DNA of 64,000 bases from Cocos nucifera (taxonomy: Eukaryota; Streptophyta; Magnoliopsida; Arecales; Arecaceae): contig QRFJ01002470.1 in the NCBI GenBank assembly GCA_006176705.1, forward strand, positions 283,001-347,000, read 5' to 3'. Position numbers and translations under genes: made by a program. Position 1 is the stretch's first letter. Every line of letters begins with the position of its first letter. The notes beneath the pieces are model-generated. The model did not search any database. It had not been told where the DNA came from and saw nothing but the letters and a program-made list of their open reading frames with translations. This document shows, piece by piece, positions 46,774 to 56,919 of the stretch.

Positions 46774-47518
46774 TGTTGGTGCAAAGTTTGGTTGATGTCG
46801 GATCGAGCTAGAGTGGAAGGAGACGAGGTCGCCGACGGTGATCTGCAAAATAAAGTCCTATCTAGAGTCGATGGGGGTAGCTTCGGTAGGACCCTCTGAC
46901 GGTCAAGTTAGCTCTAGTCAATAGAAATGGAGTACTCAGTGTGGAGTTCGATAGAGTTTCGAGGAGGAGAGGAGTTATTTTGAACTCGACGTAAGCATAT
47001 CTGGAGGATCCTTTTTATAGGCGGAGCTTATTGTAACTGTCTTGATTAATGACTATCGTAACCGTCCTAATCAATGTCGATCATTATTGACTTGATAAAT
47101 GTCGATTGTTATTGACTTGATAAATATCGATCGTTATTATCATGATAAATGTCGATCGTTATTGTCATGTAACCGTTTAGTAGTAGGATCGCCTGTAGGA
47201 ATCTATCAACAGTCTGTAAAAAGTTTGGCTTCCATAGAAGTCTGACTGGAGGAGTCTAGCTGTTGAGGAGTTTGGTTCCTGTAGAAGCCTGACCAAAGGA
47301 GATGTCTGGGGAGTTTGGCTCCTGAGAAGTTTGGCCACTAAAGAGTTCGACCGGGGCTCGGCCGCTAATGAGTTCGATCGGCTAAAGGGGTTCAGAAGGG
47401 GCTCGACCGCTAAGGAGCTCGGCTAAGGCTTGTCTACTGAAGCTTTTCTTGACTATCAGTTGCATTATCGACTGAGCATCCGACTGAACTTTAGTGGGAG
47501 CTGGGTTTATCCCCAACA
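46774..47518 (-). repeat. 3' LTR of Ty3-3
   Basis: 745 bp, tgttggtgcaaagttt ... ggtttatccccaaca on the plus strand. It aligns with 52627-53374 over its length (roughly 90%). The tract cgatcgttattg recurs several times at 47085-47165. Confidence 0.9.
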
Positions 47519-47534
47519 ATAGTCCTCCCACTTC
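47519..47534 (-). promoter_or_regulatory. Ty3-3 polypurine tract
   Basis: gaagtgggaggactat on the element strand, directly before TGTTGGGG of the 3' LTR. It primes plus-strand DNA synthesis. Confidence 0.75.
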
Positions 47535-47627
47535 TAAGTTTAAAATTCGAAGGAAAGGAGTACCAAAACAGACGACTGCCGAAGTTCTTTCCCAGGCTCC
47601 ACACCCATTGAAGTTAAAGTTTGGGGA

Positions 47628-48787
47628 ATCATATCTCCTACCTCAGTGGTTACCTCAGGGGAGATCTCATCTCCTACGGCTGAGGTTGATACGGGCGCTT
47701 GAAGGAGATCTTATCTCCTACAGTCGAGGTTGCCTTTGGGGGAGATCTTATCTGCCTCGGGGAAGATCTTATCTCCTGCAGTCGAGGTTGTCTCGGGGGA
47801 GATCTTATCTCCTACAGTCGAGGTTATCTCGAAGGAGATCTTATCTCCAACAGCCTAGGATGCCTTGAGGGAGATATTATCTTTTATGGCTGAGGTAAGG
47901 TTGCCTTGGGGGAGATCTTATCTCTTACGGTAGAGGTAAGGTTGCCTCAAGAGAGATCTTTTCTTCAGTAGCCGAGGTTGCCTCAGGGGAGATCCTATCT
48001 CCTGTAGTCGAGGTTGTCTTGGGGGAGATTTTATCTCTTGCAGTCGAGGTAAGGTTGCCTTGGGGGAGATCTTATCTTCAGCAGCCGAGGTTGCCTCGGG
48101 GGAGATCTTATCTCCTACAGCCGAGGTTGTCTCGGGAGAGATCTTATCTCCTATAGCCGAAGTTATCTCAGGGAAGATCTTATCTCCAACAGTCGAGATT
48201 GCCTCGAGGGAGATCTTATCTCCTGCAGCCAAGGTTGTCTCAGACGAGATCTTATCTCCTACAGTCGAGGTTGTCTCGGGAGAGATCTTATCTCCAACAA
48301 TCGAGGTTGCCTCGGGGAGAATCTTATCTCTTATAGTTCAGGTTATCTCGGGGGAGATCTTATCTCTTACAGTCGAGGTTATCTTGGGGGAGATCGTATC
48401 TCCTACAGCCGAGGTTACCTCGGGGGAGATCTTATCTCCTGTAGTCGAGGTTGCCTTAGGGGAGATCTTATCTCCTACAATCGAGGTTGTCTTTGAGGAA
48501 GATCTTATCTCCTACAAACTAAGGTAAGATTTCCTTGGAGGAGATCTTATCTCCAGTAGCCGAGGTTGCCTCGAACGAGATTTTATCTTCTGCAGTCGAG
48601 GTTGTCTCGGGGGAGATCTTATCTTCTATAGCCGAAGTTGTCTCGGAGGAGATCTTATCTCCTACAGTCGTGATTTGCTTCGGGAGAGATCTTATCTCCT
48701 ACAGCCGAGGTTGTCTCGGGAGAGATCTTATCTCCTGCAATCGAGGTTATCTCGGAGGAGATTTTATCTCCTACAGTCGAGGTTGAA
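47628..48787 (-). repeat. 36-bp double-hairpin minisatellite inside Ty3-3, about 32 units
   Basis: Each unit is a 16-bp hairpin GCCGAGGTTGCCTCGG, a second 16-bp hairpin GGGAGATCTTATCTCC, and a 4-bp TACA-type linker. The stems CCGAG/CTCGG and GGAGAT/ATCTCC are preserved in most units. A few 42-bp variants have an extra gaggtaagg insert (47890, 47932, 48047, 48520). Because 36 is a multiple of three, frames stay open on both strands and give artefact ORFs with 12-residue repeats such as EILSPTVEVVSG. The array lies directly after the RNase H remnant and 93 bp before the polypurine tract. Confidence 0.93.
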
Positions 48788-48849
48788 GGACTTTAATTCG
48801 ACCGCGATAGCAGGGTGCCGGTCTTATTTTGTTCAGGCTTGGCTTCGAT

Positions 48850-49459
48850 TGGAATGGTGCATTCTAATACAAAATTCACCAATATCTAGACCTTGATAGA
48901 TGGTCGGGGTCGGTAGTTGATGTCAAACTCTGTGAGCTCGATTGCTCATTTTGCGATTCTCCCAGAAGCATCCGCTCGGTGAAGGACTGCTTTTATTGGT
49001 TGGTCCGTGAGGACCATAATGGTGTGCTCCTAAAAATAAGGTTGGAGTCTCTGGGTAACAATTAGAAGAGGGTAAATTAGTTTTTCTAATCTTGAGTACC
49101 TGATCTCCACATCCCTCAGGACCCGGCTCATGTAGTAGACCGATCGCTGCATCTTCGCTTTCTCTTTGACCAGGACTACCACCAGGGCCACCGAGGAGAC
49201 AGCTAGGTATAGAAATAATACCTCTCCAGGTTCGAGCTTTGCCAATAATGAGGATGAGTCGAGATAGTTTTTAAGCTCCTCGAATGCTTGTTAGCACTCC
49301 ACCATCCAGCAGAAGTTCTTTGGTTGCCTGAGAACTTGGAAGAAGGGCACACATCGTTCGACCGACCTTGAGATAAAATAATTTAGAGATGCCACCTTTT
49401 CGGTCAGGCACTGAACTTCTTTGATCGTTTTTAGGGCGGTCATCTCTCGAATGACTCAA
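48850..49459 (-). pseudogene. Ty3-3 RNase H
   Basis: After RT, the element strand gives LAKLEPGEVLFLYLAVSSVA (the first catalytic Asp position reads L), then KEKAKMQRSVYYMSRVLRDV, SRLEKLIYPLLIVTQRLQPYF, TDQPIKAVLHRADASGRIAK and AIELTEFDINYRPRPSIKVQ. This is the RNase H and connection domain of Ty3/gypsy pol. Stops occur near 49268, 49027 and 48958. The sequence then runs directly into the minisatellite at 48787. Confidence 0.75.
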
Positions 49460-50565
49460 ATTTTCTTAGGGTTTGCTTCAATCCCGTGTCTTGACACCAC
49501 GAACCCCAGAAACTTTCCTGAGGTCACACCAAAGGCGCACTTGGTCGGATTCAGTTTCATCTTGTGCTTGCTAAGTGCATCGAAGGTCTCTTTAAGGTCG
49601 GTGAGATGGTCTGTTGAAGCTCGATTTTTGATGAGCATATCATCCACATACACCTCCATGTTGTGGTCGATCTACTTCTTGAAGATCTTATTGACCAAAT
49701 GCTGGTACGTTGCTCCTACATTTTTTAGCCTAAAGGGCATGACCCCATAACAATAAAGACCATGGTCAGTAACAAAAGTGGTCTTCTCCTCATCCTCAGG
49801 TGCCATCCATATCTGGTTATAACTAGAGAAGACGTCCATGAAGGTGAGGAGCTCGTAGCCCGAGGTTGCATCCACTAGTTGATCAATCCTAGGTAGAGGG
49901 TAACTATCTTTCGGACAGGCCTTGTTTAGCTTCTTGAAGTCAATGCACATCCTCCACTTATTGTTCGCCTTTTTAACGAGGACCACATTTGAGACCCAGG
50001 TCGGATAATTAACCTTTTGGATGAATCTAGCTTTGAGGAGCTTGTCTACTTCATTAGCGATTGCTTTCTGCCTCTCTAGAGCATGGTGGCGCATCTTTTC
50101 TTTTATCGACCGATGCCTCGGGTCGACGGTCAGTCGATGTTCCATGACCTCGGCATCAATCCCTGACATGTCTGTTGGGGTCCAGGCAAAGACATCTGCA
50201 TTTCTTCTGAGGAAGATAACAAGTTGCTTCCGAACTTCACCTGCCAAGTTGGAGCCTATCTGCACTTCATGCTCGACGTTCCCATCATTTAAGGGCACAG
50301 AGACGAGGTCCTCCATAGGCTTGCCCTGCTCTTCAGTAAGGTCATCTCGGACATCCAATTCATCAACAAGATAAGAGTTGAACTGCTCTCCCTTATGTAG
50401 GCTGATCGAGTAGCAGTGCCTCACCAAAACTTGATCTCTCCTGACCTCTTCAATCCCATAATTTATCGAAAATTTCATCTTCAAATAATAGGTCGATACC
50501 ACCGCCTGGAGTGCATTTAGACCAAGTCGGCCAAGAATGGCATTGTAGACGGACGAAGTTCTCAC
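49456..50565 (-). pseudogene. Ty3-3 reverse transcriptase
   Basis: Copies element RNA to DNA. The open frame 50565-49672 (297 codons) starts with the protease-RT linker YNAILGRLGLNALQAVVSTY, then ADVFAWTPTDMSGID, the KAIANEVDKLLKARFIQKV segment, VSNVVLVKKANNKWRMCIDF, KLNKACPKDSYPLPRIDQLV, FMDVFSSYNQIWM and VMPFRLKNVGATYQHLVNKI. A single TAG (49672-49674) interrupts the frame, which continues in the same frame as MEVYVDDMLIKN, holding the catalytic YVDD, and CAFGVTSGKFLGFVVSRHGI. The sequence is closest in style to the Tat lineage. Apart from that stop the domain is long and well kept, so this is the youngest-looking coding region in the window. Confidence 0.88.
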
Positions 50566-50580
50566 GACTAGGAAATCAAC

Positions 50581-50802
50581 TTATGCTTTGGCCAGTTTCG
50601 GGCGTTGCCTTACTGTCACAACCAAAATTATTATGCCCTCAATTAGTACGGCATTGCAAGTGAATCCTATTAGCGGAGAGTTCATAGGCCCTAAGTGGTC
50701 ATCGGGTAAGGACATTTTCGAGAAGGCATCATAAAACAACACATCGATCGAACTTTCATTATCCACCAAAATGCGGCATACATCATAATTGGCAATGTTC
50801 AA
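50581..50802 (-). pseudogene. Ty3-3 protease
   Basis: ANYDVCRILVDNESSIDVLF contains the aspartic protease site in the Tat form VDNGSS, here VDNESS (Gly to Glu). It continues LIGFTCNAVLIEGIIILVV. It lies just upstream of RT with a frame break between. The Gly-to-Glu change at the active-site turn would be expected to inactivate it. Confidence 0.75.
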
Positions 50803-50999
50803 AAAGATTACAACTGCATCGTTGTATGGAAATTGGACCCCTGGGCATCCGCCTCGGTAAAGGTCACAGGTTCCTCGGTCCTCCGTCTCTTCATCGATCC
50901 TTCAGATCTATCAGCCTCTTCTCGTTGAAGTCCTCCTGAGATAGTATTGATGACATTGAGAGGCGGCCGATCTTCTTGGTCCTCCCCCCTCGGTGGTAG

Positions 51000-52535
51000 C
51001 GCCCTCAGCCGATCTACCCATCCTTCGGGCCATCTCTGCAGGAATTGGCCAAGTCTATCTCGCCTGACGAGCTCTTCGATCTCGTCCTAGAGTTGGATGC
51101 ACTCCTCAGTATCGTAGTCATGGTCTCGATGATAAAGGCAGAACTTATTGGGATTGCGTTTGCTGGGACAGAAATGCATCTTCTTCAGTCTCGAAAGTTA
51201 TTCCCTGATTTCCATCAGCACTTAGGTCTTCAGAGCATTAAGGGGGGCGTAGTTGTGAAATCTCCATTGGGGAGAACTTCGGCGCTGAGGAGAACCTCAA
51301 CACTGGGGAGAACCTCGATGCTGAGGAGAACCTCGATGTGTCCTTTCGTCGGGGCTTCCCCACCTTCGGACCCGAGGGGGAGTTCGGGCTCGCCTGCACC
51401 CAGAAGGAGTCTAGGAATGCGGCCGAGCTTTACTCAATTTTTCTTCTTCGACAGGCCTGTTCGACTCGCCGACTTGCCGCTCGTCATTGGCTTCATCATC
51501 CTTGATCTTGAAGGCCTCCTCAGCCCGGGCATAACCTTCAGCCTGATCTAGCATGTCAGCAAAGTCCCTAGGATGCTTTTTTTCTAGGGAGAACAGTAAG
51601 TCATTCTTCTGAAGGCCTTCCTTGAGTGCGGCCATCACAACAAACTGATCCAGATTTCGGACCTCTAATGTCGTGGCGTTAAATCGGATGACATAAGTCC
51701 GGATGGATTCTCCTTGCTTCTGCTTGACATTCATCAGGGAATCCAAACTTCGGTGTGGATGTCGACTACTGATGAAGTGGGCTGCGAACTACTAGCTCAT
51801 CTGATCAAATGATAAGATGGTTCTCAGCTTAAGCACTGAGTACTAGTTCCTAGCGGCTTCCTTAAGGGTCAAGGGGAAAGCCCAGCACAAAATAGCATCT
51901 GGTGTGCCATGGAGCAACATCATCATTCGAAAGGCTTCCAGATGGTCTACTGGATCGGTGGTTCCATCGTAACTCTCGAACTGTGGGAGCTTGAAGTTCG
52001 GTGGGACTGGTTTCTACATAATTTTCTACGAAAAGGGAGGGTCAGCACAAACGTCGTTACCATAAGAGGAGGGATTATGATGGAGTTTTTTGATCCATTG
52101 GCTCATTTCTAAGAGCCTTTGATCCAAGAGATCCTCACCGTCTTTGATCTCCAAGGTTTTTTGGTAAAATGGGTGTGAAGCTTCCCCCTGGATCAAGTCA
52201 TGGTCCGAGCAGGAGCCTTCCCTCTTCTGCTTCTTCCTTTTGGAGATCAGAGGTTGGGTAGCCCAAGTCGGCCATTTCTGGATCAGACCACAGGGCTCTG
52301 AAGAATCCTACGTCGATTGAGCCGGTGTTGAGACCTACTGGTGTATGGCTTGCACCATCTGCATCATCTCCGTGAGGCCACGAACCTGCTGGATGAGCAG
52401 GTTGAACTGCTCTGCATCCACCATAGCTATAGATGGAACATGGATTGCTAGAGCTGGAGTGGGAGCAGACGGATCTGAGCGGGATTGGGCCGCGGAGGCC
52501 ATTGATCGTTGGGTCGAAGTTTTTCTGGGAGGCAT
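51000..52535 (-). pseudogene. Ty3-3 gag
   Basis: Starts MPPRKTSTQRSMASAAQSRS (52535) and includes AEQFNLLIQQVRGLTEMMQM. The retrotransposon gag core follows as MDSLMNVKQKQGESIRTYVI and RFNATTLEVRNLDQFVVMAA, with LKEGLQKNDLLFSLEKKHPR (51746-51560). The C-terminal CLYHRDHDYDTEECIQL (about 51135-51085) is the Tat-type zinc-binding motif. An 18-bp tandem repeat (four units, 51269-51340) lies between core and zinc motif. Frame breaks near 52330 and 51410. Capsid role in intact relatives. Confidence 0.82.
51269..51340 (-). repeat. 18-bp tandem repeat in Ty3-3 gag, four units
   Basis: Units ggggagaacttcggcgct, gaggagaacctcaacact, ggggagaacctcgatgct and gaggagaacctcgatgtg. In frame this adds a six-residue repeat (RFSSAP/RFSPVL type) to gag. 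Confidence 0.9.
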
Positions 52536-52605
52536 TTTTCTGGGAAGAACTTTAGATCACTGTTGAGCACTTCTTTAAGATCGAGGAAACCTCAAGAATA
52601 GAGGG

Positions 52606-52624
52606 CCCTTTCTCTAGCGCCAAA
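52606..52624 (-). promoter_or_regulatory. Ty3-3 primer-binding site
   Basis: On the element strand the LTR is followed by aa and then TTTGGCGCTAGAGAAAGG, a TGGCGCY-type gypsy priming site. The cognate tRNA was not checked. Confidence 0.65.
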
Positions 52625-52626
52625 TT

Positions 52627-53374
52627 TGTTGGCGCAGAGTTTGGTTGACACCGAATCGAGTTGGAGTGGAAGGGGATGAGGTCGCCGACCGTGATCTACA
52701 AAATAAAGTCCTATTCGGAGCCGATGGGGGTAGCTCCGGTAGGACCCTTCGATGGTCAAGTTAGCTCTGGCCAACAGAAATGGACTACTCAGTGTGGAGT
52801 TCGATAGGATTTCAAGGAGGAGAGAAGAGTTATTTTGAATCTGACGTAAGCATATCTGGAGGGTCCTTTTTATAGGTAGAGCTTGTTGTAACTACCTTGA
52901 TTAATGACTATCGTAACCGTCCTGATCAATGTCGATCATTATTAACTTGCTAAATGCCGATCGTTATTGACTTGATAAATGCCTATCGTTATTGTCATAA
53001 TAAATGCCGATCGTTATTGTCATATAATCGTTTAGTAGTGGGATCGCCTGTAGGAATCCGTCAATAGTCTATAAGGAGTTTGGCTTCCATAGAAGTCTGA
53101 CTGGAGGAGTCTAGCTGTTGAGGAGTTCGGCTCCCATAGAAGCCCGATCGAAGGAGATGTCTGGGGAGTCCGACTCCTAAGAAGTTCGGCCACTGAGGAG
53201 TTCGGCCGAGGCTCGGTCGCTAATGAGTTCGGTCAGCTAAAGGGGTTTAGAAGGGGCTCGATCACTAAGGAGCTCGGCTAAGGCTTATTCGTTGAAGCTT
53301 TTTCTTGACTATCGGTTGCATTGTCGGCTGAGCATCCGACTGAATTTCGATGGGAGCGGGGTTTATCCCTAACA
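52627..53374 (-). repeat. 5' LTR of Ty3-3
   Basis: 748 bp, tgttggcgcagagttt ... ggtttatccctaaca on the plus strand. TATA box on the minus strand near 52868 (acctataaaaagg). Partner of 46774-47518. Confidence 0.9.
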
Positions 53375-53841
53375 TGTCCAACCATTAACATGACCATATT
53401 TGGTCTATCTAACTAATGAATGATTAACCCTAATTTTGGTTGGTCAACTTAACCATCATTTAGAGAGATACGGCTAAGAGATCATATTATGAATAACAAT
53501 TTCATTAGTCGATAAGTACCGAGCCTTTGGGCCTCCAATGATTATCCAACTAATTGATCCATTATCATTCACTTAATGGGAGGCTATGATCTAGTTATCA
53601 TCATAACTATTTCATTTTTAAGGACCTAATAATTTTAGAGAATTTAGTTAATTTGATTTAGAGAAGAAAGTCAGATGAACCAGCTAATCATAATCCTCCT
53701 ACTGACTTCACCAAGTCAGATTAAGGAAGATCATTTATTGGCTAGTTTAGGAGCACCTAAATCAGTCACACTGATTTACCTAGCTGACATAGGTCAACTC
53801 GAATTATCAAGTAATCTGGTCAAAATATAATTTTACTAAGA

Positions 53842-53972
53842 AAGCCAAGGAAGTAAGATTGATGGGAGAGTCTATCAAAGCTTGTCTTAGACACCATCAG
53901 AAATGGTCAGGTAAGCAGGCTATTAATTAAAGACCATTGATATGGATTGCCAAACTTATCTTAGACACCAAC
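53842..53972 (-). other. Leader motif pair in Copia-3
   Basis: On the minus strand: ttggtgtctaagataagttt to cctgcttacctgaccat, then tggtgtctaagacaagcttt to cttacttccttggct. Same order as in Copia-1, Copia-4 and Ty3-2. Confidence 0.6.
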
Positions 53973-54976
53973 TGATTAATTAATTTTGATTAGATCAATT
54001 TAATAGTTTGGATTAGATCGTGTAGCCAAGAATCAAGTCTATTTTAATTCTCGTTAAAAACATGAACTTGACCAACTATAACTATTATAATTGATCCAAA
54101 GAATTCTTTACATAATCTAAGATAACTATTGATTAGATTTAATTAATTTTTAATTAAGTCTATTCTTTAATCTAAACTTAGATCTAACCCAATTAAGGGA
54201 TCTAATTTTTACTAACCCATTAACCCAAATATTATGATTTGTGTCTTAGGATCTTCAATTCACAATCCTAGATCTTTATCAAATAACTCTTAATTTTTAA
54301 TTAAGTTTTGGACTGAGAGTTAAGATTCGACATTTCAAAAATATTTTTTATATTTATAAAATATTTTTACAATATGATTCTACCAACTAGTTGCATGTTT
54401 GATTCATAATCAATATGCAAATAATATAAACATGAATCTACTTTAGATATAATCTAAACATGTTCAAGTAATTCAAATTAAAATAATTTTAACTCTAATC
54501 AATCATAAATCACCTTAGATCAAATCTAGCATATTTATAATAATAAAAGTTAGATTAAAATATTTTTAATTAAATCATAAATTTTTTAGATTTAATCTAA
54601 AATTTTATAATTAGGATTTTAGATCAGCACGTACTAAGACAACCTTTTCACTATAAGAGGTAAACCTTACAGTAGGACAACCTTATAAGATCAGTCTATA
54701 CAATCTAAAATATTTATTTTTTTATTTAAATAATTTTAAATTTAATAAATTAAAAATTAATCTAGATCGTAGCTAATAAATTTATGATTAACTTTAGATT
54801 TGCACGAATTAGGACAACTTTTATACTGTAAGAGATAAACCATACAGCAAGATAACCTTATAAATCAGTTCACACAATCTATAATTTAATTTTAGATTTA
54901 AATAATAGATTATAATTTAGATATAATCTAAATAAATAATCTAAATATGCATACAAATCATATCATAAGAAACCTA

Positions 54977-54990
54977 GGCTCTGATACCAA
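54977..54990 (-). promoter_or_regulatory. Copia-3 primer-binding site (tRNA-iMet)
   Basis: ggctctgataccaa on the plus strand is TTGGTATCAGAGCC on the element strand: a perfect match to the usual Met-initiator priming site, directly beside the LTR. Confidence 0.85.
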
Positions 54991-54991
54991 T

Positions 54992-56919
54992 TAAAGGAAA
55001 AGATCTAGGATTTCATAAATATATTTTAAAACTTTTTTCAAAATCAATCAGCAAAAGTAATAAACTAATCATATTAATTTATTAAAATACATGAATTAAT
55101 CCTAGATCTAGGATCTTATCTCATGATCTATGCATGCTATTAAATCTGAAATTAAAAATCAAGCAAAGATGATGTTGATCACATCAACATCAAAGCTATA
55201 CTAGATCTAATCTAGAAAGAAAAAGAAGATCGAATCTCTCTTACCTTTGCAAGTTTGGTTCTTTAACTCACTGATCTGAGGCTAAGATCATCACTTCAAG
55301 CTGCACATGCATCCAGTCTCTATAGGATGTTCACACAAGACCTTGGTCGTCGATCTGAAGTCTAGTGATAGAAAATCAGCATAGCATGCTAGTACTATGC
55401 TGATCCTTCTTTGATGGCTGATCAAAAATCTTTTTCTTCAAATCTTGGATCCTTCAATAATCAAAAGAAGAAGTAGAGGATTTGGAAAGGGAATTACTCT
55501 TCTAAAATCTCACAAAAAAAGGAAGAAGAGAATCAAGAAAAGTCCTGGAGAAGAATCATTTCTTCTCCCTTATTTTTCTCTCACCAGGACATAATGATTT
55601 GTGTCTCAATGAAGCACCATGCCCAGATCCACTTTGAACCCAAGCTTTCCATGTTCTAAACCTCTCTCTCAAGTCTAAAACTTGTAGAAAACTCATACCC
55701 TAACTCCCTTTAAATAGAGAGTTATGATAGAGTTCTTGTCTAGGTTAAATACCTAGAAAGGTAGGTCCAATTTGGGCAAGGATTGGGGCATCCAACTCTT
55801 GGGCATCTCCTCCTTATTTTTTTTCATGGACTATAGAAAATATGTGCAAAAAAACTTCTATTTCTCATGAAAAAATCAAAGAAAAATCAGATGATTTGGT
55901 GGATCAAAGAGATAAGGAAAGATGATATGTCAAACTTTAGTTATTTTGACCTATTCCATAACTAATTTCCTTCTAAAATGGTGGGAGACATAAAAAGGTC
56001 ATGGATACTCTCTAGAAATAAAATTTTTCATAAAATTTCCAAGAAAATTAGTGTGGGGGAGCATGAAAAGCAAGGTGGCGCAAGATGGAGAAATCCTAAT
56101 CACACTAGGACTTCTAGTTTTGATTTGGTCTAACTTATTATTTGAGTCCAATTAAATAAAAAACTAATGTAATCCAGTTAGAGATGATCTTAGTCTAACT
56201 AAGAGTCTAATTAAATTAGATTAAATTAGATTTAATTTTTAATCAAATTAAAAATTGGATGCATACAAGTCCTAATTGAACAGGAACTTGTTCTTTCTTG
56301 CAATTAACTTATCCAATAAACTAATTGAACTTAATCCAATCAAGTTCAAACTAAATCTACTTAAATTATATTCAATTAGACTTAATCTAAATCCTCTAGC
56401 TTAATCAAATTAAGTCAATTAGTAATCCAATTGCTAAACGATGCTCTTGTAATACTTGCACTAGGTCAAACATCAATCGTATTGATTGTTTGACCTTAGA
56501 ATGGCTCTAAATCATTGATCAACCATTCGATCAGATCGAGATCTCTTATGTGTGTGACTCCATAAGTTCGAACCTAAGTCGATAATATAAAAAAAATTTT
56601 TATATTAATCAAAGTGACCATCCAGTAATGGTATCCGACAGTCGGATAGGTCAAATGTGTAAAGCAACACTCTTAGAACCCATATGGATATAGTTTATGT
56701 ATAATTCATTCCTTTAACCTAAATACTTATAGGATGATTCTGAGTTTAATTGTCAATCCTGATTAGATCATCCATATTATATTTTAAAATATCAAATCCA
56801 TCTCATAGATTATCCTGGCCAAAGTTTTACTAAATTGAAATACAGTGATGCATTTTCTCCAACTCTTGGAGTGGTCAATCCCATCTTAATCACTCACCGA
56901 CTTCATAAGTACTTGACTA
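54992..56919 (-). repeat. 5' LTR of Copia-3, interrupted by Copia-4
   Basis: Runs from the priming site to acttgacta (56919), where the Copia-4 LTR starts. The matching 3' LTR continues past this point (acttaactgtgcccaaaaat, 41935), so the rest of this LTR should lie beyond Copia-4. Confidence 0.8.

Larger units (their letters stand above)
46774..53374 (-). mobile_element. Ty3-3: complete Tat-like Ty3/gypsy element with tandem array in place of integrase
   Basis: 6601 bp with two LTRs (46774-47518 and 52627-53374) and a perfect TGTCC target duplication (46769-46773 and 53375-53379). Element strand order: 5' LTR, priming site, gag, protease, RT, RNase H, then a 1.16-kb minisatellite, polypurine tract, 3' LTR. 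Integrase and the second (archaeal-type) RNase H expected of Tat elements are absent. Inserted into the leader of Copia-3. Confidence 0.92.
41016..56919 (-). mobile_element. Copia-3: Ty1/copia element, interrupted by Ty3-3 and Copia-4
   Basis: On the minus strand: 5' LTR 56919-54992, priming site 54990-54977, leader 54970-53380 and 46768-46430, gag 46426-45600, pol 45560-42480, 3' LTR 42468-41016. Ty3-3 (46774-53374) lies in the leader and Copia-4 (56920 on) lies in the 5' LTR. The 3' LTR lacks its end: its left edge corresponds to 56002 in the 5' LTR. Confidence 0.85.

Noticed and set aside
47628..48787. CRISPR-like array (36-bp repeats with palindromes)
   Set aside because: Units are contiguous with no unique spacers, the DNA is plant nuclear, and the array is inside a retrotransposon.
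47494..48896. Four plus-strand open frames and one minus-strand frame (47494-47868, 47699-47893, 48060-48527, 48535-48786, 47918-48232 minus) with 12-residue repeats
   Set aside because: They exist because the 36-bp tandem unit is a multiple of three and lacks stops; frames are open on both strands and match no protein.
50021..51551. Plus-strand frames of 117 and 168 codons
   Set aside because: Antisense shadows of Ty3-3 RT and gag.
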